From assembly GCA_963978895.1 (NCBI GenBank), contig OZ022244.1:8439923-8503922 (forward strand): a stretch of 64,000 nucleotides of DNA, in the 5' to 3' direction. Shown one piece after another: positions 30,518 to 54,816 of the stretch; the first letter of the stretch is position 1, and every line of letters starts with the position of its first letter. The notes beneath the pieces are model-generated. The model was not told where the DNA came from. It was given only the letters and a program-made list of their open reading frames with translations, and searched no databases. Source of the DNA: Erpobdella octoculata. Taxonomy: Eukaryota > Annelida > Clitellata > Hirudinida > Erpobdellidae. The position numbers and the translations under genes are program-made.

Positions 30518-32034
30518 CAGTGTTGGGGAGTAACGCGTTACTTGTAATAGTATTACTTTTTTCCGTAACTTGTAATAGTAACGATTACTTTCATTTTAAA
30601 GTAATATGTAATAGTAATATATTACTTTTTTTGAGTAATTGTAACAAAATTTACGTTATTTTTTCGTTACATATTAAAAAAATTGACATTTTGTTGTCGA
30701 GTTTAATTGTATGTAAGATATCTATGCAAGCTAGAAACCCGCTTAGCTAAGCTGTCTTTGTCTTCCTTTATCGCAATCGCAGCTACATTGGAGTGCCACT
30801 GGATTGACCCAACATCGCTAGCCAGAAAATCTGCGGCGCTTGCTTGTTGTCGCCTAATTGGAACTCATGCCTACGATGTGTTAGCCTAAGCGCTAGATGG
30901 TGTACACTACATGTAAAGTTTGCAAAACGTGAAAACCTTATGACATTAACTGACAACGGGTCAAACTTTGTAAAAGCCTTTAACAAATTCAGTGAGGGAA
31001 ATCTTACATTAAATTGTCATACAATTAAAAATTAGCTAGCCCAGGAAGATAGTGATGTTGCTTTCATTGAAGTAAGTCTAATTTTGGAAGAAGATACTTC
31101 ATTTAACCAAGCATGTATGCTTCCACCACACAAGAGATGCGGTGTACATACAATGACACTAGTTGCTGTTAAGGGTGCAAAAGTAGCTTTTGAAAATGAG
31201 CTGTATAAAAAATTAAGTACAAGTACTTTGGGGAAATGTTCCGGGTTTTGGAATAAAACAAGTAGAAGTAGTACATCAAACTATACAATTTGCTCTTATC
31301 GTTCCAAATAATACAAGATGGAGCTCGTACTAACACGCAGTAGATAAGATTTGTGATATTGTTCGTAAGTCTTCCGAGACAACTCTTAACAATCTTTGCA
31401 ACACGTTATTCATAGCGCTATTTCGACTAATAGACGTTTCATTTATCATGGAATACAGTAAAGTGATGCAAACTGTAGATCAAGCACTCGACATTTTACA
31501 TGAACATTTTGTTGCAAGCATTTGTAGGCCTGAAAAAGCAGCTGCTAAAACCACGTGAAAATTTAAAATTGGCATCTTTCCTTGTAGTTGCTTTTGTGAC
31601 CAGTGTTGACAAACCAGATTCTTACACATAGACGCAGCAAATCATCTGTCTAATGAAAACTTTGAGATGCAACTCCTACTTCCTGCTAATAATGAAATAT
31701 AATTAACATTGTGTTTTTAATAGCTATTTTTAGACTTTTGCACTAAAATGAGATTTGCTTTTGTGTTGTAGTTTTTTATTTGTATTTTATATTTGTTTTC
31801 AGACTTGAATCTAAAATTTCTGAACCTGTGCAAACTGTTCAATAAGGCTTCGAGCATTTAGTGTCATGAAGTAAAGTAATAGCTGTGTAATAGTATTACA
31901 TTTTGTCAGTAACTTGTAATAGTAATATATTACAAATTTTAAAAAGTAACTTGTAATAGTAATATATTACATTTGTAAGCCAAGTAACTGTAATAGTAAT
32001 ATATTACTTCTTAGAGTAATAGTCCCCAACACTG
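30518..32034 (+). mobile_element. hAT non-autonomous derivative, copy 2, with 8-bp target duplication
   Basis: Ends are CAGTGTTGGGGAGTAACGCG and the inverse ACTATTAC...CCCCAACACTG. The octamer GTTATTTC flanks both sides (30510-30517 and 32035-32042). The element inserted just upstream of the ORF1 of the LINE that follows, probably in its 5' region. Confidence 0.95.
30707..31311 (+). pseudogene. Partial hAT transposase in copy 2
   Basis: Same blocks as copy 1: SAALACCRLIGTHAYDVLA, LTDNGSNFVKAFNKF and LPPHKRCGVHTMTLVAV, broken by the same stops. Small differences from copy 1 include Leu/Ser after EEDT and Thr/Ser after GKC. The shared breaks mean both copies descend from one already defective element mobilised in trans. 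Confidence 0.85.
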
Positions 32035-32062
32035 GTTATTTCCAATTAAAGTTGTTTAAATT

Positions 32063-33034
32063 ATGCCTCCTAAAAGTAAAAAAGAAATTTGTTTAGAAAA
32101 CCCATCTCCTGCTGAGGTGCTTGGTCTTCGGCTTTGTGACTGCTGTTTAAAATCCAATGAGGACAGTTTGAAGATCTTGGTAGAAATAAAAGAGTTACAA
32201 CCAATACATAATGAGCTCAGAGAAACTGCTCATGAAATAAGAGAGATGAAGCACGTTTTAAAAAAAAATGAGAACATGGAATTAGCAATAGAAAAGCAGG
32301 CAATTAAAATTATAGAATTAATTTTGAAAATTGATAATCTCACGAGCAGCACGACGAAAAGTTTGGATGAAAACAAAAAGACTACAAAGAAGTGGTCTAG
32401 TTTGTTTAAAAAAATGGTTGAAGGTTTGGTTTCAGGTGGATCGGCACAGAAATCTGTGATGGAGTCCTGGGCAGGAGTTGTGGGAAGAGTGGTTAAGAAA
32501 AACGTGCAGGAGGTTAACAAAGAGGTGCATCTTGTTTGTAAAGCTATCGAGAAAACTAATAATAAAATTAAAATTAGCAACGATTTAGAAGATAGGGCAA
32601 ATAACATTTTATTATACAGGGTAGCTGAATTAAAAGATCAAGATGTTACGAAATGCGTGTCTTATGATAAGACGCAAGTTCTTAAGCTATGTTCCCAATT
32701 ATCAGGGGGGCATATTGGCGAATTTGCTATAAAAGCTATATTAAGACTAGGGGCTAAGAGTGATAAAATACGACCAATATTGGTAAAATTCAATGATAAA
32801 ATTGCTAAAAATATTATAATGGAAAATTTAGTTAAGATTAGACAGTTAGATGAAAATCTGAAAAACGTTGGTATTATTCACGATCTAAATGTCGAACAAA
32901 GATCCGAAAGAAATAGATTGGTGGAAGAAGCTAAAAAACTGCAAAGTGAAAACAAGGGGGAATTCATGTTTCGGGTAAGGTATCCACCAGAAAATATGAA
33001 GATAATAAAAATAAAAAAGAATGCAATCAGTTAA
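32063..33034 (+). CDS. LINE ORF1 protein (CR1-group, nucleic-acid chaperone-like)
   Basis: An intact frame of 323 codons from ATG at 32063. The start has a possible small metal site (LCDCCLKS). Next comes a long charged coiled-coil region (about residues 40-175). The C-terminal half is typical of CR1-like ORF1p: NNILLYRVAELKDQDV, KAILRLGAKSDKIRPILVKF, IMENLVKIRQLDENLKNVGI and HDLNVEQRSERNRLVEEAKK, near its end MFRVRYPPENMKIIKIKK. Such proteins bind LINE RNA and form ribonucleoprotein particles. ORF2 follows about 30 bp later but is broken. The intact ORF1 suggests the insertion is not ancient. Confidence 0.85.
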   Translation: MPPKSKKEICLENPSPAEVLGLRLCDCCLKSNEDSLKILVEIKELQPIHNELRETAHEIREMKHVLKKNENMELAIEKQAIKIIELILKIDNLTSSTTKSLDENKKTTKKWSSLFKKMVEGLVSGGSAQKSVMESWAGVVGRVVKKNVQEVNKEVHLVCKAIEKTNNKIKISNDLEDRANNILLYRVAELKDQDVTKCVSYDKTQVLKLCSQLSGGHIGEFAIKAILRLGAKSDKIRPILVKFNDKIAKNIIMENLVKIRQLDENLKNVGIIHDLNVEQRSERNRLVEEAKKLQSENKGEFMFRVRYPPENMKIIKIKKNAIS

Positions 33035-33059
33035 ACGTTTTGAACATTATGTAGTCAAA

Positions 33060-34660
33060 TGTAGATTGCATTACTAATAAAATGAGTGAGATAAGATTAT
33101 TAGTAGATACAGATGACGTAACAAAAGATATCTTAATTTTTACTGAGGTAAATCATAGATTTCTAGATATAACATGTTATATATATGTATATATATGTTA
33201 TATCTAGAATTCCATGGGTAAATGCAAAATATTATGTAAATGAATTTATTGAATCCGAATTCTGGATAAACAATTTTAATTTTCATTCATATAATTTTAT
33301 GAAAAAAGGATTTAGAGGTATATTTTGTTATGTTAGATATGATATTAAGTGACAAATTTTAAATTTAAGAATAGATTTCAATGCATATATGTGTATTAAA
33401 ATAGATGAAAATCCTGATATATTTATTCTTATCATCTATAGGAGTCCGAATTCAGGTAGAAAAAATAATAATAATTTATTTTTACTGTTAGAAGCTTTCC
33501 AATCTAAAATAGGAGTAAAATTAATAATTGGAGATTTTAACTTTCCAAACGTTGACTGGAAAATAATACTTACAAATCGAATTTTAAATCATCTGAAGAA
33601 AAACTGATCAACTTTTTAAATGATAATTTTTTAACTCAACTAATTAAGGAATCTACAAAGTGTCGCGGATCTCAAAAGCAGTCCATTCTAGACTTGCTTC
33701 TAGTCGAGGACGTCGATTTAATCAAAAATTTAGTATATAAAAGTGATCATTGTGTGATAAATTTCTCTTTTATTAGAAATTTTTATAAATCAAAAACCAT
33801 TAACAATATATCCAAATTTGATTTTAACAGTGGAAAATATAATTTGATGAACGATTATTTGATTGAGAATCTGTACTGTGATGAGTCGGAAATAAATAAC
33901 AATGTTGCAAATATAGACTCGGTTAACAATATGTGGCATTCATAGATATATATAGATACGCCATACGCACATTTTTCCTAGGCCGGCCGGCCGGCATAGA
34001 TATATATGCCGGCTACTCCAGCATAGTATATAACAATTCATAACTTTCGAAGTAGAAAATAAGTTTAAAAAATTTAAACTAATTAAAAAAACATGAAACA
34101 AAATATAATTGTAAATAAAAACAATTTTAAAACTAAATTTCTAATGTTTACATCTGAAATCGAAGTTGAACAAAATGTTAATTTTTTTTAAAGTAGTTAA
34201 TAAAATAAAATAAACAATTTACATAAACACAATACTATTGTGAATTTTTTTTCTATCTATAAAAGACTTTAGTTACATAAGGTGTTTTGATTGGTTGCTA
34301 TTTATATCCTTATCACTAATGGTGGCATTACTTTTGTCAAGTAGGTAATGAATGAAGCTATTAGGAATTATATTCCTGTCATTGATACTGATAAAATTTT
34401 AAGATTTAAGTGCCATAAAAGGAAATTACCTAAAAATGTGGTTGAGCAATGCAGGACAAAAAATAAACTATGGAAAAAGTTTATCCGAACTAGAGATAAT
34501 AATATTTTTGCAGAATTTAAAAAATATCAGAAACAAATTAAGGAAATCAATTAATAAAATTAAAGAAGCTGAGACACTGAAATTGGCCAAAAAATTAAGA
34601 CCAATCCTAAGGTTTTTTGGCAACATATAAATAAAAACAGAAACTGTCAAGCTAAGTTAG
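33060..34660 (+). pseudogene. LINE ORF2, endonuclease part, broken by insertions
   Basis: Endonuclease motifs are spread over frames: NKMSEIRLLVDTDD and DILIFTEVNH (catalytic Glu region), GFRGIFCYVRYDIK, LIIGDFNFPNVDW and SILDLLLVEDVD...SDHCVINFSF (conserved SDH). After a 381-bp insertion (33941-34321) it resumes with VMNEAIRNYIPVIDTDKI and NPKVFWQHINKNRN. A palindromic insertion lies at 33172-33217, with further frame breaks at about 33355, 33606 and 34670. This is the N-terminal part of the same ORF2 that continues at 34775. Confidence 0.85.
33941..34321. mobile_element. Unclassified 381-bp insertion with 8-bp target duplication
   Basis: The octamer GTGGCATT flanks it (33933-33940 and 34322-34329). 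Removing the insert rejoins the LINE endonuclease-RT linker as NNMWHYFCQV followed by NEAIRNYIP after a one-base shift. The insert contains CCGGCCGGCCGG and a GCCGGCATA...TATGCCGGC hairpin near 33984-34014. It has no coding capacity and no convincing long terminal inverted repeats. Confidence 0.7.
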
Positions 34661-34774
34661 AATATTCACTGTGAGCATGCGCTGAAAGATAGATATTGAC
34701 TACAAATAAATATACACCATAGATATGATCACTGTAACATGTAGCCCCTGTAACATTGAGCCCCGGTCTCCCCT

Positions 34775-36352
34775 ATGATAAAAACTGATATAAACGGGTC
34801 TGCAACAACTATAACTGGTGACGTTGATATGGCAAATTGTTTAGCTGAATTTTTTAAAAGCGTTTATATAAGCAATGATAGTCTAGAAATAAGTCCCACA
34901 ATTAACAATAATATTATTGTCCACATAATGGAGGAAGTAATAATAAACAAATACGCGGTCGAAAATAAAATTAATAAATTAAATAAATACAAATCTGCAG
35001 GACCAGATAATATTTTTTCAAGGGTTCTGATAGAATGTAAAAATTCTATTTCTAGCTATTTAAGCAATTTATACAACAAATCACTGCAAGCTCAAATGGT
35101 CCCTGATGATTGGAAGTATAACATCATTACCCCTGTTTATAAGAAAGGTGATAAAAATACTGCAAGTAATTATAGGCCAGTCTCTTTAAGCTGTATCTGC
35201 TGTAAACTGTTAGAATCATTGATTAAGGATGAATTAATAATACATTTTGATAGAAATAAGCTTCTAGATTATAGGCAATACGGCTTTACGAGAGGAAAGT
35301 CAACTACAATTCAGTTGTTAAAATTGATGGATATGTGGAGCAGTGCAATAGATAAAGGGGAAACAATATACGTGGTAAGATATACGGATTTTGAAAAAGC
35401 GTTTGATCGTGTATCTCATGCAAAGTTAATTGATAAACTAGAAAATTATGGCGTCAATGGAGGCTTAATTAATTGGATTAAAGATTATTTAACAAATAGA
35501 ACAAGTAGTGTTAGGGTTAATAATAGCACATCTAATAGATTTAAAGTTACAAGTGGGGTACCTCAAGGTAGTGTTTTAGGGCCATTACTTTACATAATTT
35601 ATGTCAATGATATGTTTGAAATAGTTAAGAATAACTCGGCGGAGCTGTTTATATACGCTGACGACGCCAAAATATTTAAAACTATAAAAAGCAGCGATGA
35701 TCGATTGATATTGCAGAGCTGTTTGAAATCATTAGGAGATTGGAGTAAAAAATGGGAAATTAAGCTAAATGCTGGTAAATGTGTTGCGGTGAGATATGGA
35801 CGCCAATTAGATGATCGTCAGCTATACAATATAGAAGGAGTGGAACTTTATTTTCTTGACAAAATAAAAGATTTAGGTGTTACATTCCAGAGTTCACTAA
35901 CATTTGTAGATCACATTTATGAAATAATAAAAAAATGTTTTTCACTGTTAGGTATAATTTCACGAAATTTTAAAGATTTGACAAAAGATTCTTTTATATT
36001 GATTTATAAAGCTTTGGTTAGATCCAGATTGGAGTATGCAGTCAGTGTGTGGTCACCATGGAAGAAAAAAGACATAGAAGCCATTGAAAGAGTCCAGAAG
36101 AGAGCAACAAAAATGGTCAAGGCATGCAAGGGATTGAAATATGAAGACAGGTTGAGAATTTTGAGGCTTCCTTGTTTAAAGTACAGAAGACTGAGGGGGG
36201 ACCTGATCATGCTCTACAACTTTATTCAAGACAAAGAAGGACGTTTGTGTTTTCCTAATATAAAAATATCAGAAGAAAGAAGAACAAGAGGTCACAAATT
36301 CAAACTGGAAACACAAAGATTCACGGCAACTGCAGAAAATATTTCTTCCTGA
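34775..36352 (+). CDS. LINE ORF2 reverse transcriptase (CR1-group), open RT part
   Basis: A 525-codon frame covers the whole RT: KYKSAGPDNIFSRVLIE, WKYNIITPVYKKGDKN, NYRPVSLSCICCKLLESLI, QYGFTRGKSTTIQLL, TDFEKAFDRV, SGVPQGSVLGPLLYIIYVND and catalytic YADD (35653-35664). LNAGKCVAVRYG, DLGVTFQSSLTF and SRLEYAVSVWSPWKKKDIEA follow. The first Met is not a true start, because this is the middle of ORF2. The final block (FFLTRSTAIWNNLPSKIIEA to a stop near 36465) lies in another frame after a shift at about 36340. RT residues look intact, but the ORF2 protein is not encoded as a whole. Confidence 0.9.
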   Translation: MIKTDINGSATTITGDVDMANCLAEFFKSVYISNDSLEISPTINNNIIVHIMEEVIINKYAVENKINKLNKYKSAGPDNIFSRVLIECKNSISSYLSNLYNKSLQAQMVPDDWKYNIITPVYKKGDKNTASNYRPVSLSCICCKLLESLIKDELIIHFDRNKLLDYRQYGFTRGKSTTIQLLKLMDMWSSAIDKGETIYVVRYTDFEKAFDRVSHAKLIDKLENYGVNGGLINWIKDYLTNRTSSVRVNNSTSNRFKVTSGVPQGSVLGPLLYIIYVNDMFEIVKNNSAELFIYADDAKIFKTIKSSDDRLILQSCLKSLGDWSKKWEIKLNAGKCVAVRYGRQLDDRQLYNIEGVELYFLDKIKDLGVTFQSSLTFVDHIYEIIKKCFSLLGIISRNFKDLTKDSFILIYKALVRSRLEYAVSVWSPWKKKDIEAIERVQKRATKMVKACKGLKYEDRLRILRLPCLKYRRLRGDLIMLYNFIQDKEGRLCFPNIKISEERRTRGHKFKLETQRFTATAENISS

Positions 36353-36599
36353 CCAGATCTACTGCAATTTGGAACAACCTCCCTTCGAAAATCATAGAAG
36401 CCGAACACGTTAATGAATTTAAAAGACTAATTGACTGTCATTTCGAATTAAGCGAAATTATGTAAAACTATAAAAAGGATTTTTAATAATATTTACATAC
36501 ATTTATTTATAGAACATATATATGAACAATATTTTATATAATTCTAGATATGGGCATAGAGACATATAGTTTGCGCCCATCATTTCCTTTATGTTTATG

Positions 36600-36770
36600 T
36601 TTATGATTAAGACCAGCCTTCTGGAACAACCTGCCTGATAGCGTGAGAAATGAAACACTCATATCTATGGAAACACTAGTTCTACATCGGCTGAAAACTT
36701 TCGCTGTAAGGAATATACAATTACAATTATACAACGATCACAACAGCAAAATAACAAAAGGCCGCGACTA
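36600..36770 (+). pseudogene. LINE ORF2 C-terminal relic
   Basis: Translation gives FWNNLPDSVRNETLISMETL and VLHRLKTFAVRN, the terminal WNxLP block of a CR1-group ORF2, ending at TAA (36768-36770). A small separate relic downstream of the larger LINE. Confidence 0.65.
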
Positions 36771-38810
36771 ACTAAACAGTGCCATTTGAATTTACACTAT
36801 TTGTCAGGTAACATCAAAGAACTCGATACCACGTGTGCTGAAGCTTCTTAGGCGGCTTTTTCAAACGTGGAACTGAAGGTTGCTTGAATTGGTATTTAGC
36901 ACATTTTTCCTGAGTAAGCACCCAAAACCGATGGAGCTTATCGTCTTTAACATAACAGGAGCAGTTTTCCAATAGTGGCCCAAAGTAGACGCAGAAAGCT
37001 TACTAGTAACTAGAACTTTACAATTAATATATTACGTCATAGGAACATTTAATCATTATTTTAATTACATTGCGGAAAAACTAACTATTTTGGAAAATAC
37101 AAACTTTATGTAAAAATATTTTTTTATTAACAACGCTTGTATACACTTTAGCTTCCAAAGAAAGTTGACCGGGAAAGGGAGGTAGTCGTAGGTATTTTGC
37201 CAGCATTTTTGTAGAACTTCCATATTTATTTTTCCAAAAACATTTTTAGAAAATCTTTGGGGGTCTCCTGCCCTCCCAAATGACGTCTTTGGATTCGTGT
37301 CTTGCCTTCCAGAGTGCGTTCATGCGCAAAATTTTAAATCAAAAGATAAATGAGTATGGTCAAAAATTGATTACAAGACACATACAAACAAACAAAACAA
37401 ACAGACAAACACCAGGGGAAGCTAATAGAAGCGCGGTAATAAATAGCTTTGGTCCAAAAGGTTTTTCTTATGCATACATGCATATTGCATATACCTACAG
37501 GTATTTGATTTATACGCTTTCTGGAATCTACTTTCTTTGTCTAGAAATATTGCTAGTTTATAACGAACGATCTTCCCTGCAAAAACCTTTGAGCACTAAT
37601 TAGAATCCTTCGGTGCTTGATTAATTACGAGAGATTGATTGTTGTACAAACTGGTAGATGTAAGACAGAATCCGAATAAATACGTCAAATCCAGCTTAAA
37701 ATACGAAGTAAGCTAGTTAAGGGATTGAAGTTAACAATATACAGACCCAGTTGTAGATATTTTAATTTTGATTAAATTTAACTAATAACCTGTTCATGCT
37801 CTATGTTTTGTCTCAGTTTTTGCTTGCAGAAAATTTTACATTTTTGAGTTATTTTAACAAGCCTATGCACGAATTTCTGTTAAAAATTATTTTTTATGTT
37901 GAAAGAAAAAGGAGAGTGTGAGCCGAAAATAACAAAACATGCAAAATAAAAACCACCTTAATATACTTTTACTGAAAGTTATAACTTTTTTCTTGAATAA
38001 TTACACACTCATAAATAAATTTTATATTTTTAATCTTTAGTTTAATTTGTATAGGAAGGTGGGTCTAATAATTCAACGCTGAGAAGCTAAAATAACTTTT
38101 TACGACTAAAAAAAAACTTGTCAGTCGGTGCTTCATAAAGTTCAATTTGTGAATTATAATTATATTTGTTGTTAAAATGTCAGCCCTCCTCTCAATGGTT
38201 GGTCCATCTGGTAATATAAATAAAACCCACTACTACTCTCAATGGTTGGTCCATCTGTAGTATAAATAAAACCCACTACTACTCCGATGCCAACCAAGAT
38301 TTACTGTCGACCACGAATTTACTTTCATTTAAAATCCGGCTTTTTTATTGGCGCGCACGATTTAGATCGTACTCAGTAGCTAATGAGATTAAAAGACCGA
38401 TTGGTTTTTAATAACTTCATTTTTTTCTTCGGCGAAACACTTGAAGCATCATTCGAAATAACAACGTCCGGGCAGCATGAATTCTAATTTCTATTCAACC
38501 CCGTTTCACAAAATGGCTATACACGACGTACAACAGAATAAATCAACGGACAAATCAAAAAGTAAACTATTGAAATTCTCATTATGGCACTGAAAATGGA
38601 CCAGTTGTATATTGAGATTGGCTGCAAGACTTTCAGAACCAAAACGAAGGATACGAAGAAATAAAAATTCGGTGCTGTTAAATTCAAATAACTTTTGGAG
38701 AAGGAGTTTTTCCGTCTTGAAAAAAAAATAACAAAAATAAAAATCTAATGAAAAATATCAAAATAAAATTATTAAATAAATAAATAAATTAAAAAAATTA
38801 TAAGGGAAAA
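36771..38810. other. Intergenic DNA 3' of paramyosin; 48-bp tandem pair at 38190-38284
   Basis: No convincing exon. 37130-37300 contains repeat sequence related to the G/C-run families (GACCGGGAAAGGGAGGTAGT). CTCTCAATGGTTGGTCCATC with TATAAATAAAACCCACTACT occurs twice in tandem near 38190 and 38238. A 107-codon frame at 37280 looks random. Confidence 0.5.
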
Positions 38811-38816
38811 TTTATT
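38811..38816 (-). promoter_or_regulatory. Candidate polyadenylation signal of paramyosin
   Basis: AATAAA on the minus strand, about 38 bp after the paramyosin stop codon. Other AATAAA-like sequences follow further downstream, so the site used is uncertain. Confidence 0.55.
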
Positions 38817-38853
38817 TAGCTGAATTTTGAGTTTAAAAAGACCTGAATCATCT

Positions 38854-52284
<13,431 letters not shown>

Positions 52285-52289
52285 CTTGA

Positions 52290-54679
52290 CTGAGAAAATA
52301 TAATTCCCGCAATGAAAAAGTGAGCTTTGAGAAACTTCAACGGCAGAAGGCAAACACTGCTCGAATGATGTTCAGTAAACCTTTTCCACTCCGACAACGC
52401 ACGGCGAGAGAAGGACGCACAAGCAGGCTGGAAGTTATGCTGAGAAAGCAGATCGGGGAAACTTTAAAGAAGCCAACTTGCAAGCACAAGCTGCAACTTT
52501 CCGTGCTGCAACAACTTACACGCGTGAACCGAGAACGAGGCTCGCCAAAAATGTCTGCTGCTCATTGCTGCAAAATCGTTCCCGTTAGAAATGGATGTGA
52601 TTAGAAGTAACATTTTTCTAACACTCTATGGTGCGCGGTTCATGGGATGAATGAGAAGAAGCATTGGGAATTGCTGGAACGTACCGGGATTCCTATCCGA
52701 TTGGGTCGTTACGAATCAGAAATGTCTGTGTGAGGAACATGATGGAGGACTGTCGATCTACAATCGGATGGATGGAATCAAAAGAAATATTTTTGGACGA
52801 GCAAATCATTCTCGGGAGAAGGTTGACAACCATAGAGAGAAAGCCATCAATCTAAAATGAGAGATATGTTATTACACCTGTCTCGTGTAGCCATTCTCTT
52901 GTCATAATAATTGAATGAGCGTCCACTTGAACGTATAACTTATTTCATTAAAACAGATGCATATTTCTCTTTTTTTTTCATTTTCACATGCAGGACAGTT
53001 TTAATTAAAATTATTGCACTTTCAAATTTCGCATGATTGCAAATTCAATAAAAGCTGAAGCTGACTATTTCTTACTTGATGGCCCGAAGAGTGGCGTCAA
53101 AAATTCAAATATATTTCCACAATTATCTCTATCGGCTCTTTGTTATGGCCAGATAACCATCTACCCACCTACCCAGTATCTATTTCCACCTATCCACCTA
53201 CACACCCAGTATCTATGTCCGTCCATCCGCCTACCCTCCCAGTATCTATGTCCACCCATACGCCTATCCACCCACTCCCAGCCATTCCACGCACACTCAG
53301 CATGCAAGCATGGAACATTCCGACAGCCTCTGGAGCCTTCCGTTGCCAGGAAAAAATTTTAAACGCGCGTCTATGATGTCATAAAATTCCTTGGCCCGTG
53401 GAACCATCCTCTGCAATCGGGCCAAAGTGAACATTAGTAGGTTCAAATTATTTGTTACGATATATTTACTTTGGGGTCACAACTGAAAATGAATAATCGA
53501 TCCAATTTGGTAGAATTATTGTTATTATTATTTTTACAATTTTTAAGCCTTTCATTAAAAAATCAAACATAAAATAAGAACGTTAAGTTTGTAAAGCCTT
53601 TCTTAATATTTGTAGAATATGTAAGTTCAGCAGATTTCAACAACTCGTAAATAGTTATTAAAAGCTTGCTGTTTGATTGTGGTACTGATCCTGCTTTATG
53701 GACAGAACAGTGGCAGGTCATCATTTCTGCTGGGCTGCTAAGCCATCATCAACTCCCTCCCACATAATGGCATAAATTGGACCTGCGCTCAATATATTGC
53801 ACAATTTTAATGTTACTTCTAATTTATTCTGTTTTTACTGTAATTCAATTATTTAAACTTTTTTTACAAAATAAATACCAAAAGGAAGTAAGCTGCTTTT
53901 TTTCTTTATTTCTTTTTCTATATTTCTCGTTGATTACTGTTTCCTTACTTAGGCACATGAGCGTTTCTGTGTGTTTGTGTGCATAAGAGTGCGTGTTTAT
54001 GTGCGCGCTTATGCGTCTGTTCGTGTGCACGCGTCTAACTAGTCACATTTTTTACAGACACGAAAACATCGTGTAAGCCAACCAGGCGGGCTGATAACGT
54101 CGAATTTATTACGCGCCAATATTTATTTTTTATTACATTTAAATTTTATGTTCTTTATCAATCAATTCTACTTATACTTAATAGTTTATTTATTAAATTA
54201 CTCTATTTACTAAAAAAAATATACGATAAAAATGCAGGATAACTCGAGGCACATGAGACGACACGATAATACCTTTTGCAAACATTTCATTGTTATTTAA
54301 AAACATAGAACTTTAAATGTGGAGCGGATTGTTTTCTTTTTTTCATAGAACTGCAATTTCCAAATAAACTCGCAAATAAAATAAGTCGATTTTTTTATAT
54401 AATTTTAATCACGTTGTTTTAAATGTAACTGTTATTCCTTTATATAAGTGCGATTGAGATTTTGATGTAATGGATGAAATTTATTTTATTTGGGTTTGAG
54501 AAAAACGTAATATGTTTGACACGAAAGTCAAACTGTAAACTGGTAAAACTTTATTTCAAAAACTCACATAGGAAGGAAGTCAATTGTAAATTTAAACATT
54601 ATCAGATAAACAGCATTAAATTTGCTGCAGTTAACGTTCCATAACAAACCACATTGCATTTATTTAAGTAGTTCAATAT
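52290..54679. other. Upstream of paramyosin; no exon recognised
   Basis: This is where the paramyosin 5' UTR exon and promoter should lie, but no TATA box or initiator can be tied to a start. 53155-53290 is a degenerate minisatellite with three CCCAGTATCTAT(G/T)TCC units. Frames at 52320-52604 and 52651-52860 look random. Confidence 0.45.
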
Positions 54680-54816
54680 TTTTTTTTATAATAGTTTATA
54701 GTCCTTTACACCAGATGTTTTAAGACTAAATTGGTTGTGTGTATATAAAGCATCTAAGTGCTTCCTGTCGTAGATCATATTTGATCTTTTTAACTGTCCC
54801 TCTTCTTTTATCCAGG
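54680..54816. repeat. SINE-like dispersed repeat, inverted relative of 39360-39512
   Basis: Shares TAATAGTTTATAGTCCTTTA and CTAAGTGCTTCCTGTCGTAG with the reverse complement of the intronic copy. Confidence 0.6.

Larger units (their letters stand above)
32035..36470 (+). mobile_element. Near full-length CR1-group LINE
   Basis: The order is ORF1, endonuclease and RT in one orientation. The 5' region is interrupted by the hAT copy ending at 32034, and three insertions disrupt ORF2 (33172-33217, 33941-34321 and about 34671-34760). The 3' end is near 36490 without a long tail. Confidence 0.85.
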
